From positions 1 to 47,765 of the forward strand of contig NZ_VSMC01000025.1 of assembly GCF_008728965.1 (NCBI RefSeq): a DNA stretch of 47,765 nucleotides. Direction: 5' to 3'. The DNA comes from Heminiphilus faecis. GTDB lineage: Bacteria; Bacteroidota; Bacteroidia; Bacteroidales; Muribaculaceae. The notes below the pieces were generated by a model. It saw nothing but the letters and a program-made list of their open reading frames with translations. It had not been told where the DNA came from and searched no databases. Shown one piece after another: positions 25,796 through 34,759 of this stretch (the stretch's first letter is position 1; every line of letters starts with the position of its first letter). The translations under genes and the position numbers were made by a program.

Positions 25796-27779
25796 TTTTA
25801 AAATAATGTGCTAATATCTGACGGTAATCATATCCCTGCTCGCTCATTACTGCCGCTCCTATCTGGCAAAGGCCTACCCCATGCCCCCACCCGGCTCCGT
25901 AAAGCGTGAAGCCGGAGGCATCCTTTACCGGCACAAAAGCTGAGCTGTACAGATGTGTCGGCGACAGCCACCGGCGTATCTCAAGTTCCTTTCCTACCAC
26001 TTTCACAGCTTTGCTTCCTACGATACGCAGCCGGTCTATGCGGCCCGAGACTCCGCGCGACAATGGCTGCAACTCCTTGATCACCCCGAAGTCTATGCCC
26101 GAGCGCATATATACAAGTTCTGACAACTCCTCAACCGTATACCTGACCGACCAGCGGTAAAAATCTTTAGTGGCAAGGTCATAATCGTTGAGTACCTGCC
26201 GGAGCGTGTCAGGGCCGGCTTGCGCACAAAAGGCGTCGGGACGGCCCATGATCCAGTCACGGGCTACGTCCTCATCGCGAAGGTCGGGCAACGGTTGCTC
26301 CGGCATCAGGTCGCGTCCACGTTCAAGATAATTGTGATGTACATGCTCCCAGCAATGCTCAAACTCCTCAAACGCACCGCCGCAGCATTTTGAGAAGCGG
26401 GTATCACACAGTTTTCCGTCCGACATGAGCACTTCACCCCATGTCGACATCACCGCACGCCTCGCCTCGTCGCGTGTTATACGGGTCACACCCTGATAAC
26501 GCTGGCAGTGGTCATCGGCACATACGTCGAAATACTCGTGATCGTCATGGTCATACCACTTAACAATCTCGTCGTCGCCTCTATCAGCTTCGCGGCAAGT
26601 ACATGAGTTCTCTTTACGCTCAAGCTGCGCCATGACCCAACTGCGCGATATGACGGCATGCGCTTTCAACAGCTCGAGAGAAGCCTTGGCACTCATTTCA
26701 GAAGATATGACACTTGTCAGGTAATCCTCAACGGGTACGACATTGACAGCCACACGGCCTTCGGGCAGGTCAAGCAGCTGCAGCGCTCCGGCAAACATCT
26801 GCTTCTCCTTGCGCTGCCAGTGAAATCCGACACCGATGGTCACATCCTCAAGTTCAAAACGACATGTTTCATCCTCTGGAAAAAACGTATCGTTCTCCTT
26901 TCGGTAATCACCGACAAGTCTGTATCTGATATCGTCGGCCGACATTATGCCGACCCTTATACTCGGCTGCCTGCTTATATAGGCTACATCTTCAAGTATT
27001 TCCACGGCCTTTTCGTCATCGAGTGCGGCGAAATCAGCCTCCGAAGTCACGATAAATGTACCCGACATGTCAATGGCACCGGGGCTCACATGCAACCGTT
27101 CATAACAGCGCGGACGGTGTGCGCGGCGCGGTATTATGACAGCCTCCATATTGCCGTCGGGAAGCATGTGTACAGCCATGTTTACCATAGGCTCGTAATC
27201 GCCCTCCGGCACCGGTAGCGCACGAAGCGCCTCCTCCAGCTGCGACACAATCTTGTCAGGCGGCTCTACCATATATATACACCTGAACGCATGCTTCCGG
27301 TCAAGCGGCATGTACTCTTCAGGCACCCCTTGAAAATGACTGTGATCGGGAGCTGAGGCCCCGCACCGTGGACCGTTGTAAAACACCGTGTATCCGTCAA
27401 GTGCATGTGCGAAGTGTATCATGTCGGCCACATGTCCGGCTATCTCCTGCCTTACATGGGAGCGATTTATTATAGTGAGGTGACCCGGAAATACCGGATA
27501 CGGATTTACACATATGTCATAATTGCCGTCTGTGACCGACATCTGCTCCACAGGACGCGAACCGCTACATAAAAAACATTTACGCGCGGCTATGGACCGG
27601 CTGTCGACAGATGCGAGTGTACTTATGCTTCTCGAACTGTTGTACATGACCGACACGGCTGTACCGTTGACATTCAGCTGCTTTACCGTGATACCGGCAA
27701 GAGCCTTGTGACGGGCCGCCGCCTCCGGCCAAACGTCAAGTTGTCTTCTTACAAAATCTTTTATATCGTCACTCTTCAT
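25770..27779 (-). CDS. DUF4922 (GalT/HIT-like) to SpoIID/LytB fusion
   Basis: A 669-residue two-part protein. Residues ~1-235 are DUF4922: CFLC (Cys68, Cys71) as a likely zinc pair, NPYPVFPGHLTI, and PDHSHFQ (His146, His148, Gln150), the HxHxQ motif by which GalT and Ap4A-phosphorylase enzymes form a nucleotidyl-histidine. Residues ~271-669 are a complete SpoIID domain: IRVGIM at the start, VISSEMS with the presumed catalytic Glu361, the Cys-rich CCGGAFEE, and the C-terminal GWGHGVGLCQIGA. SpoIID proteins are lytic transglycosylases acting on stripped glycan. There is no signal peptide or membrane segment, so both halves seem cytoplasmic. It overlaps the GT2 gene by 11 bp and the AmpG gene by 26 bp. 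Confidence 0.88.
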   Translation of the reverse strand: MKSDDIKDFVRRQLDVWPEAAARHKALAGITVKQLNVNGTAVSVMYNSSRSISTLASVDSRSIAARKCFLCSGSRPVEQMSVTDGNYDICVNPYPVFPGHLTIINRSHVRQEIAGHVADMIHFAHALDGYTVFYNGPRCGASAPDHSHFQGVPEEYMPLDRKHAFRCIYMVEPPDKIVSQLEEALRALPVPEGDYEPMVNMAVHMLPDGNMEAVIIPRRAHRPRCYERLHVSPGAIDMSGTFIVTSEADFAALDDEKAVEILEDVAYISRQPSIRVGIMSADDIRYRLVGDYRKENDTFFPEDETCRFELEDVTIGVGFHWQRKEKQMFAGALQLLDLPEGRVAVNVVPVEDYLTSVISSEMSAKASLELLKAHAVISRSWVMAQLERKENSCTCREADRGDDEIVKWYDHDDHEYFDVCADDHCQRYQGVTRITRDEARRAVMSTWGEVLMSDGKLCDTRFSKCCGGAFEEFEHCWEHVHHNYLERGRDLMPEQPLPDLRDEDVARDWIMGRPDAFCAQAGPDTLRQVLNDYDLATKDFYRWSVRYTVEELSELVYMRSGIDFGVIKELQPLSRGVSGRIDRLRIVGSKAVKVVGKELEIRRWLSPTHLYSSAFVPVKDASGFTLYGAGWGHGVGLCQIGAAVMSEQGYDYRQILAHYFKNAELKRIY

Positions 27780-29091
27780 TGCGCGTTCTATTTAAATCGA
27801 TTCGTGCTGAAAGCTCCCACGACCTTATACGGTCCTTGTAGAAATTATTGCGATTAAGCGCTTCGAGCGACAACGAGGCGTCGGAATTACCCTCCCACCG
27901 GCGACACAGATAAAGCGACTCGTATATGCGTCCCACTTTATAGTTGCGCGACACGGCAAGAGCCATTGCATAATCCTCTCCATAAGATGTATCGGGAAAC
28001 AGCAGCTCACGCGCTATCGGCGTATAAAAAGCCCGCGGTGCGCCGAATCCGTTGATACGCAACGCATTGTTACGACCGTTTCCGTCGGTCCACTCATTGT
28101 GCGATATAAGTCCCGGCGCCATGACATTTTTATTTATATCGGTAAGAGTATAGGCGCCGACCACCATTGCACACCGCTGCTCATAAAATTTATCTACTAT
28201 AGCTTGCAATGTGTCAGGCGACTCATACAGGTCATCGCTGTCAAGTTGCACCGCAAACCGGCCGCAATGCTCCGACATCAGTGCCATATTCCAGCACCCG
28301 CCTATGCCGAGGCCCTCGATGTCGGGTATTATATGTATAAGCTTGGGCTCCTCTGCCGATAACCGGGCCAAAATCCCGGTTGTACCGTCGGTCGACCGAT
28401 TGTCGACCACAATGATATTATATCTGAAAGCTGTATTCTGCACCAAAGCGCTCTTTACGGCATCGCCAATCGTAGCGGCCCTGTTGCGCACCGGTATAAT
28501 AACCGAAGCCTCCACGGGCAGGTCATCGCAAAACTCCACCGGCATCGCTGTTTTAGCGTCTATATATGCATCCACCGCTTTCAGATGGTCGGTACAGGCC
28601 TCCTCCATCTCAATCTGAACATCGCGGTTACGTGGATTAACATAATCAAATTGCGACACTGTATCATCACTCTGCTCAACTTTATACAAAGGCTCATTTA
28701 TATGTACTATTCTTCCCTGACGCGATATCGCAAGCCATAAAGCATAAAAGGCAGCATAACGATAGTCGCGTCTTACCGCTACGAGAGCACTTTCCAGCGC
28801 ACATCGTTCAACACACAGCACATGGCCGAAATCGAAGTCATCGCGAAGCGACCCCGGCTGCATATCTATCAGAGGGTGTACCGCAAAGCTACCGTCAGCA
28901 CAGATATCGGCATAGTCGGCATAAACCATAACCGCGCCCGTCATACGGGCCACCTGCTGCATACGGTGCAACGCTCCGGGCATAAGAGTCACCCTGCTTC
29001 CACGCTTCTTCAATATCACATATTCGGTCGACAAGCCGTCGCACAACGACATAATCCCGTCACCCGAGCATAAAAAATCAATTTCAATCAT
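27769..29091 (-). CDS. Glycosyltransferase family 2 protein, two modules
   Basis: The C-terminal half (about residues 200-440) is a standard GT2 domain: ASVIIPVRNRAATI, VVDNRSTDGTTGIL, VQLDSDDLY with the metal-binding DxD, and the late GEDYAMAL. The first ~190 residues resemble a second, degenerate GT-A module that lacks the nucleotide-binding start (VYADYADI, then INEPLYKV-Q-DD). The start is ATG 29089-29091 (MIEIDFL); three upstream codons were rejected. No membrane segments, so probably cytoplasmic. First gene of the operon with the DUF4922-SpoIID and AmpG-like genes. Acceptor and donor sugars unknown; recycled muropeptide sugars are suggested only by the neighbours. Confidence 0.85.
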   Translation of the reverse strand: MIEIDFLCSGDGIMSLCDGLSTEYVILKKRGSRVTLMPGALHRMQQVARMTGAVMVYADYADICADGSFAVHPLIDMQPGSLRDDFDFGHVLCVERCALESALVAVRRDYRYAAFYALWLAISRQGRIVHINEPLYKVEQSDDTVSQFDYVNPRNRDVQIEMEEACTDHLKAVDAYIDAKTAMPVEFCDDLPVEASVIIPVRNRAATIGDAVKSALVQNTAFRYNIIVVDNRSTDGTTGILARLSAEEPKLIHIIPDIEGLGIGGCWNMALMSEHCGRFAVQLDSDDLYESPDTLQAIVDKFYEQRCAMVVGAYTLTDINKNVMAPGLISHNEWTDGNGRNNALRINGFGAPRAFYTPIARELLFPDTSYGEDYAMALAVSRNYKVGRIYESLYLCRRWEGNSDASLSLEALNRNNFYKDRIRSWELSARIDLNRTRNEE

Positions 29092-29097
29092 AATACA

Positions 29098-29131
29098 CAA
29101 ACTTACTAAATAAAATGCGACTAATCACAAT
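29098..29131 (-). promoter_or_regulatory. Promoter giving a near-leaderless message
   Basis: On the minus strand, ATTG (29128-29131) is followed after 22 bp by a perfect TAAGTTTG (29098-29105). The -7 box ends only 6 bp before the GT2 start codon, so transcription would begin at or next to the ATG. Confidence 0.45.
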
Positions 29132-29210
29132 ATTTAACATTTATACATGCAAGATTTACCTGTATGCCGGATTATATAGGTGATATAAACCTATAAATAT
29201 ATATTACTTT

Positions 29211-29936
29211 ATGAAAATTTTTAAACCTTTTGTTATCATTACCGGTGCATTGCTCCTCTCGACGACACTACAGTCATGTCTTGACGATAACGACTCGTGC
29301 AATGTCATGCGTCCGACGGCTCTGGTGACCGTATCGCCCAATGACGACGGCTCATTTGTAATGCATCTTGATGAAAAGACCGATCTGTACCCGTCCAACA
29401 TGTCAACATCGCCTTTCGGGAAAAAAGAGGTGCGTGCACTTGTAAACTTCGATGAAGAAGTGGCCTCTTCCGATATAAGAAGAGTACACATCAACTGGAT
29501 CGACAGTATACGCACCAAGAATCCAATATTAGCCGATACTGACAATGATGATATAGGCAACGACCCTATAGAGATTGTGAAAGATTGGGTCACCATCGGA
29601 GAAGACGGCTATCTTACACTCCGCCTGCGTACATTGTGGGGTTACTCCAACATAAAACATGAGATTAATCTATTGTCAGGTGTGAATCCCGAAAATCCGC
29701 TTGAATTCGAATTGAGACACAATGCCCACGGCGATGCCGCTTTGCGACATGGTGACGCCCTCATTGCATTCAACCTGAACGAGTTGCAACATTCCGAGGA
29801 TGTATTAAAAATAAAACTCAACTGGAACTCTTATACCGGTAAAAAATCGGCGGAGTTTGAAGTAGGCATGCGAAACAACGCGACTGTAAACCCTAAATAT
29901 AATAAAGACGGAGATTTATCCGTTAATATACAGTAA
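29211..29936 (+). CDS. NigD-like lipoprotein
   Basis: A 241-residue lipoprotein (signal ending LQSC, Cys23, then acidic DDND). The pattern ALVTVSPNDDGSFVMHLDEKTDLYPSN, KEVRALVNFDEEV, HINWIDSIRTKN, VTIGEDGYLTLRL and INLLSG follows NigD-like proteins, a Bacteroidota family with an N-terminal OB-like and a C-terminal beta-sandwich domain. Function is not established. Just downstream is an ECF sigma factor with a barrel-fused anti-sigma factor; as I recall, NigD-like genes are tied to such sigma systems in Bacteroides, so it may be a target or partner. A 12-bp dyad separates the genes. Confidence 0.82.
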   Translation: MKIFKPFVIITGALLLSTTLQSCLDDNDSCNVMRPTALVTVSPNDDGSFVMHLDEKTDLYPSNMSTSPFGKKEVRALVNFDEEVASSDIRRVHINWIDSIRTKNPILADTDNDDIGNDPIEIVKDWVTIGEDGYLTLRLRTLWGYSNIKHEINLLSGVNPENPLEFELRHNAHGDAALRHGDALIAFNLNELQHSEDVLKIKLNWNSYTGKKSAEFEVGMRNNATVNPKYNKDGDLSVNIQ

Positions 29937-29973
29937 CATAGTCCAATCTGTGAAAACAGCACCGATGTCGGGA

Positions 29974-30008
29974 GCAAGTGGATTCGGAAAGCGACAGAAT
30001 CCACTTGC
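29974..30008. promoter_or_regulatory. Perfect 12-bp inverted repeat before the sigma gene
   Basis: GCAAGTGGATTC (29974-29985) and its exact reverse complement (29997-30008) enclose 11 bp. It lies 38 bp after the NigD stop and 30 bp before the sigma ATG. No T tract follows on either strand, so it is not a standard terminator; an operator or a transcript-processing hairpin is more likely. Confidence 0.55.
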
Positions 30009-30037
30009 CGGACAATCGGAAAGCAACAGTTACCGGA

Positions 30038-30601
30038 ATGACTTCAGAAACTGTCGACAACGAACAATTACTGGTGCGCCGGGCAAAGGAAGGCGACACA
30101 ACGGCTTTGAGAGCAGTCTACAAGTTATATGTCAGATATCTCACTGCCGTTTGTTCGCGTTATATCACCAACTCCGAAGATGTGAAAGACATACTTCAGG
30201 ACAGTTTTCTGAAAATTTTTTCAACACTCGACTCTTACGAATATCGCGGAGGCGGCACTCTTAAAAGCTGGCTTACAAAAATCGTAGTAAACGAAACACT
30301 GAAGTTTATAAACAAAAACAACCGGCTCGAATTTACCGACCTTGCGGAAACAGCCGATGACATAGCCGACGATGAACCGGACCTTGACTGCGTGCCGTCG
30401 CAGGTCATATTCGACATGATACGCCGGCTACCCGACGGTTACCGCACGATATTCAACCTTTATGTGATCGAAGGCAAAAGCCATAAAGAGATATCGGCAC
30501 TTTTAAATATCGGAGAAAGCACCTCAGCATCGCAGTTGCACCGTGCCAAGACCATGCTTGCCGCAAAAATAAGACAATTTCAAAACGCTCGTGAATTATG
30601 A
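30038..30601 (+). CDS. ECF-type RNA polymerase sigma factor
   Basis: A 187-residue extracytoplasmic-function sigma factor. Region 2 is seen in LLVRRAKEGDTTALRAVYK, DVKDILQDSFLKIFSTL and GGGTLKSWLTKIVVNE; region 4 in IRRLPDGYRTIFNLY, GKSHKEISALLNI and STSASQLHRAKTML. I use the ATG at 30038; a GTG 20 codons upstream falls inside a 12-bp dyad and adds non-family sequence. The stop overlaps the start of the anti-sigma/barrel gene (ATGA), so the pair is coupled. It is probably held by that partner and directs a small envelope regulon. Confidence 0.93.
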   Translation: MTSETVDNEQLLVRRAKEGDTTALRAVYKLYVRYLTAVCSRYITNSEDVKDILQDSFLKIFSTLDSYEYRGGGTLKSWLTKIVVNETLKFINKNNRLEFTDLAETADDIADDEPDLDCVPSQVIFDMIRRLPDGYRTIFNLYVIEGKSHKEISALLNIGESTSASQLHRAKTMLAAKIRQFQNAREL

Positions 30602-31839
30602 AAGACAAATGGCTTAAAGATATACATGACCGCATGGCCGACTTCAATATCGACGAACCCGACAGACTGTGGGAGGATATTGAAGCATCAGGCATACTTG
30701 ACAGAATCTCACGACGCAACAGACATCGTCATGCTATAATCGCATGGACAAAACGGATCTGCGCCGCGGCTGCCGTCGTAGCCATAGCTATACTTACGGG
30801 CACTCAATTCTATAACGGCACTCCCGACCTCGCCATACCGAAAAGCATAGCATCACCAACTGCTGACAACAATAAGACTGAAGAAAAAAATAAGAAAAAC
30901 GATAACAGCTACGAGGCAATAGCTCCTACACCGAGAAAAACCGCAACATATAAAACGACATTGGCATCATATTACGAGGCTCCTTCTGATGAGGTGCCGT
31001 CGGTTGACAATAAACGCGATGAAGAAAAAACGCCGGCCGATAAAAACGACATGACAGATTTACGGTCACGGCCTGATACCGCGAAAGTAGTACATGAAAA
31101 AAGCCGAAAAACATACCGCGACTTGACATATGCCGCAGTGCGTCCTCGTATCGACCGACGTGTATCGGTAAGTATACACACTTCGGGAGGCACAGGCAAC
31201 AAATCAAACCATAAAGACTTGTTTTCTGGAGCGTTGAGCGCTGTAGGTCCTGACGATGACTACTGGGACAGCAATCCCTCACTCGACATGCTGGTATTCA
31301 ACAAAGGGCAGGAAGTGCATACTGAAATAAATCATAATCTGCCTATAAGGACGGGAATATCAGTATCCTATGCCATAACCGACCGACTCACTGTAGAAAG
31401 CGGCCTTACATATACTTATCTCTCTTCCGATATAAAGGAAAGCAGCAATAACCACTGCTATTCGGGAAAACAGGAATTGCATTATGTAGGCATACCCGCC
31501 AATATCAAATATCGCATATGTTCTTGGAAAGCTATAGACTTGTATGCTTCAGGCGGCTTTCTTGCAGAAAAATGCATATCCGGCAAATTGAATAAAGAAT
31601 ATTCTCTCGACAATAATAATTTACAATCCACGTCAGAGCGCCTGACGGTAAAACAGCTTCAGTGGTCGGCTAACGCATCAGCAGGCGTGCAGTGCAACCT
31701 CACCGATGCCGTAGGTCTATACGCCGAACCCGGAATAAGCTACTATTTCGACAACGGCTCCAGCGTCAGGACCATATACAGCGACAAGCCGCTTAATTTT
31801 AATTTAAATTTAGGACTGCGCTTCACTCTCGGACGATAA
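30598..31839 (+). CDS. Anti-sigma protein fused to outer-membrane beta-barrel
   Basis: A 413-residue protein with three parts. Residues 1-46 are a cytoplasmic anti-sigma-like segment (MADFNIDEPDRLWEDIEAS). One transmembrane helix follows at about 49-69. Residues 70-190 are a Lys/Asp/Thr-rich, probably disordered periplasmic linker. Residues ~195-413 are a small outer-membrane barrel (PIRTGISVSYAITDRLTVESGLTYTYLSS, ELHYVGIPANIKYR, ending LNLGLRFTLGR). The layout implies that one chain crosses both membranes, as in the Dma family of Bacteroides that holds ECF sigma factors and tunes vesicle formation. The ATGA overlap with the sigma gene supports the pairing. No loss or truncation seen. Confidence 0.85.
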   Translation: MKDKWLKDIHDRMADFNIDEPDRLWEDIEASGILDRISRRNRHRHAIIAWTKRICAAAAVVAIAILTGTQFYNGTPDLAIPKSIASPTADNNKTEEKNKKNDNSYEAIAPTPRKTATYKTTLASYYEAPSDEVPSVDNKRDEEKTPADKNDMTDLRSRPDTAKVVHEKSRKTYRDLTYAAVRPRIDRRVSVSIHTSGGTGNKSNHKDLFSGALSAVGPDDDYWDSNPSLDMLVFNKGQEVHTEINHNLPIRTGISVSYAITDRLTVESGLTYTYLSSDIKESSNNHCYSGKQELHYVGIPANIKYRICSWKAIDLYASGGFLAEKCISGKLNKEYSLDNNNLQSTSERLTVKQLQWSANASAGVQCNLTDAVGLYAEPGISYYFDNGSSVRTIYSDKPLNFNLNLGLRFTLGR

Positions 31840-31877
31840 AGACGCTCACTGAATTGCGTACACACAGGTGCATAAAA

Positions 31878-31906
31878 CCGATAATGTTATAAAACAACAC
31901 TATCGG
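31878..31906 (+). terminator. Hairpin after the anti-sigma/barrel gene
   Basis: CCGATAATGTT and AACACTATCGG form a 10-of-11-bp stem followed by CTTTGTAAAA, a weak T tract. It probably ends the sigma/anti-sigma message. Confidence 0.45.
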
Positions 31907-31977
31907 CTTTGTAAAATCATATTATTTAACCAAATTTGCACTTTAATAGTTGTACACAAATTCTTATAGCGCTTTTT

Positions 31978-34743
31978 ATGAGACATATTTATTTCTTGTT
32001 TTGTGCACTGTTCATCGTGTCGTTTACCGGACGTACACAAATTGTCACCACCGATCCGGCCATTATTCAGGAAAACAGTTCACCTATTGTCATAACGTTT
32101 CACGCCGACAAAGGCAACAAGGGTCTTGCCGGACTAACCGCTTCCACTCCTATATATGCACATACAGGTGTGATACTTAAAGGACAAGACAGCTGGTCGC
32201 ATGCTCCGGAATGGCTTGACAACAGCGCAAAATACAAACTGACCTATAAAAGCGCCGATACATGGGAATTAACTTTGCCCGGAATAAAAGAGTATTACGG
32301 CATTACCTCCGGTGAAACGGTGGAACGTCTTGCTTTCGTATTCAGGAATGCCACCGGTACCAAAGAAGGCAAAACCGAAAGCGGAGGCGATATATTTGTC
32401 AATGTATATCCTGCAGATGAGTTTGTTCTTGTCATGACTCCGTCGGTGACTCCCGGACTGTTGAGCGGACCTGCCCAAGTCAATTTTACCGTCAATACGA
32501 CTGAAAACGCCGATATAAGTCTGACAGTCAACGGCAGCGAGAAAAAAACAGCCGCCGATGCCAAGACACTATCCTACACCATGAACATAACCGGCACAGG
32601 CACGACCAAGGTAACTGCACGGGCCACTTGCCGCGGCATGACAAAGGAGGAAACCGTAACCTACGTATGGCCCAACTCTCCGGTAGAAAAGCCCTATCCC
32701 GGAGGAGTGCCCAAAATGGGAGCCACAAGAGCGGGCAACGGCGACGTGACATTCTGCATAGCGGCGCCCGGCAAGACAAGAGCGAGTCTGTGCGGAGAGT
32801 GGAACGGCTATGCTCCGTCGGCCGACACGTATTATTGCGATTACGAAGGCAACCGCTACTTCTGGTGGACCGTAAGCGGTCTGAAAGCAAACACCGACTA
32901 CATATACTACTACAACATTGACGGCACAAATGTAGGCGACCCCTATGCAAGACTCGTACTCGATCCGTGGAACGACAAATATATACCGGCTTCGGTCTTT
33001 CCCGACATGCCCGAATATCCGTCGGCATACGTTGGCAATACCTGCGTGGCGGTCTACAACTCGTCAATAGACGAGTACGACTGGAAAGTAACGAATTTCA
33101 AAGGTGTGCCGCAGGACCGGCTCGTCATATACGAGCTTCTGATACGTGACTTTACCGGTACAGAAGGCAAGGCTGAAGGCAACGGCACCATAGCCGGAGT
33201 GATGGAAAAACTCGACTACCTCCAGTCACTCGGGGTAAACGCTATCGAACTGCTGCCTGTAATGGAGTTTAGCGGCAATAATTCTTGGGGCTACAATCCT
33301 AACTTTTACTTCGCACCCGACAAAGCCTATGGTACACCCGACGACTACCGGCGCCTTATAGACGCCATACATGAACGCGGCATGGCCGTGATACTTGACG
33401 TGGTGTTCAACCAGACCGACGGACAGCACCCATGGTGGCTGATGTATACTCCCGCCAAAAATCCGTTCTACAATGCCTCGGCACCTCACGGTTACAGTGT
33501 GCTCAATGACTGGAAGCAGGAAAATCCGCTCGTGCAGCAGCAGTTCAAAGATGTACTTAAATACTGGCTTGAAGCCTACAATGTCGACGGCTTCCGCTTC
33601 GACCTTGTCAAAGGACTCGGTAACGACGACAGCTACAACGCCACTTATAATCCCTCGACCAATAAGTATTCAGGCGTTACCGACGCCAAGACCAACGCTT
33701 ATAACGCCTCGCGCGTGGCACGCATGAAAGAACTTCACTCGGCTATGAAGGAGGTTAAACCCGACGCATACTTCATTAACGAAAATCTTGCCACGGCCAA
33801 GGAAGAAAACGAGATGGCTCTTGACGGCGAGATCAACTGGGCCAACATCAACGAGGCAGCGTGCCAGTTTGCAATGGGCTACAGCAGCAACTGCAATCTA
33901 AACCGCTTCTACGCTCCCGACGACAGCCGCACGGCCGGGTCGACCGTATCCTATGCCGAGAGCCACGACGAAGAGCGAATGGCCTATAAAGTGGCTCAAT
34001 ACGGAGTAGAAGAAGTAAAAGACAATACGGAGATGACCATGAGACGTCTCGGTTCGGTGGCGGCCATAATGCTAATGACACCGGGCGCCCACATGATATG
34101 GCAATTTCAGGAATTCGGTGCCGACGAAACTACCAAGACAAGCACCGGAGGCAATGAGACCAAGCCCAAAAAGGTAGTATGGAAGTATCTTGACAACGAA
34201 TATCGTGCAGGCCTGAAAGAAACCTACGCCTTGCTAAACGACATACGCAACGGCAATCCGCAACTGTTTGGCAAAGATGCCAAAGCCACGATGAAGTGCA
34301 ACAGCGGCAACTGGACGACAGGCTTCTCGGTGACCGTCAAATCGGCTGACGGCACCAGCGAGCTGTACTGTATCGTAAATCCGAGTACGACAATCGCTCA
34401 GTCAGTGGCGGCACCATTTACAGGAAACGCCTCGGACTACACGATGCTGTGCGGCAGCTATGGCACAACTCCCGAACTTAACGGCAAGGAGGTGCGTCTC
34501 GCTCCGGGAGCTTTTGTAGTGTATGCGAGCAAGGATGTGACAGCCCTCGACGACATACTCAACGACAATGCCGCGACTGCCCGTGTTCATGGAGGCACAG
34601 GAACGATAACAATCGACGGAGTCTATGAAACCGTCAAGGTATTCACAATAGACGGAGTTGCAATAAATCGCCTCGACTCACTTGCATCGGGCATATACAT
34701 AGTGGTTGTCGACGGAGTAAGCCATAAAGTATCGGTAAGATAA
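31978..34743 (+). CDS. Secreted GH13 alpha-amylase-family enzyme
   Basis: A 921-residue starch-type hydrolase with a signal peptide (MRHIYFLFCALFIVSFTG). Residues ~25-270 are two beta-sandwich modules, then an E-set-like domain (~280-380), the GH13 barrel (~400-740) and C-terminal strands. The catalytic triad is intact: Asp542 in GFRFDLVKG, Glu602 in INENLA and Asp664 in ESHDEER. The last ~70 residues (GTITIDGVYETVKVFTIDG, ASGIYIVVVDG, VSVR) look like a type IX secretion sorting domain. I chose ATG 31978; fourteen upstream codons add no signal-peptide features. Likely degrades alpha-glucans outside the cell or at its surface. No susC/susD genes are adjacent. Confidence 0.92.
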   Translation: MRHIYFLFCALFIVSFTGRTQIVTTDPAIIQENSSPIVITFHADKGNKGLAGLTASTPIYAHTGVILKGQDSWSHAPEWLDNSAKYKLTYKSADTWELTLPGIKEYYGITSGETVERLAFVFRNATGTKEGKTESGGDIFVNVYPADEFVLVMTPSVTPGLLSGPAQVNFTVNTTENADISLTVNGSEKKTAADAKTLSYTMNITGTGTTKVTARATCRGMTKEETVTYVWPNSPVEKPYPGGVPKMGATRAGNGDVTFCIAAPGKTRASLCGEWNGYAPSADTYYCDYEGNRYFWWTVSGLKANTDYIYYYNIDGTNVGDPYARLVLDPWNDKYIPASVFPDMPEYPSAYVGNTCVAVYNSSIDEYDWKVTNFKGVPQDRLVIYELLIRDFTGTEGKAEGNGTIAGVMEKLDYLQSLGVNAIELLPVMEFSGNNSWGYNPNFYFAPDKAYGTPDDYRRLIDAIHERGMAVILDVVFNQTDGQHPWWLMYTPAKNPFYNASAPHGYSVLNDWKQENPLVQQQFKDVLKYWLEAYNVDGFRFDLVKGLGNDDSYNATYNPSTNKYSGVTDAKTNAYNASRVARMKELHSAMKEVKPDAYFINENLATAKEENEMALDGEINWANINEAACQFAMGYSSNCNLNRFYAPDDSRTAGSTVSYAESHDEERMAYKVAQYGVEEVKDNTEMTMRRLGSVAAIMLMTPGAHMIWQFQEFGADETTKTSTGGNETKPKKVVWKYLDNEYRAGLKETYALLNDIRNGNPQLFGKDAKATMKCNSGNWTTGFSVTVKSADGTSELYCIVNPSTTIAQSVAAPFTGNASDYTMLCGSYGTTPELNGKEVRLAPGAFVVYASKDVTALDDILNDNAATARVHGGTGTITIDGVYETVKVFTIDGVAINRLDSLASGIYIVVVDGVSHKVSVR

Positions 34744-34759
34744 CGGCGTGGTATCTTGC

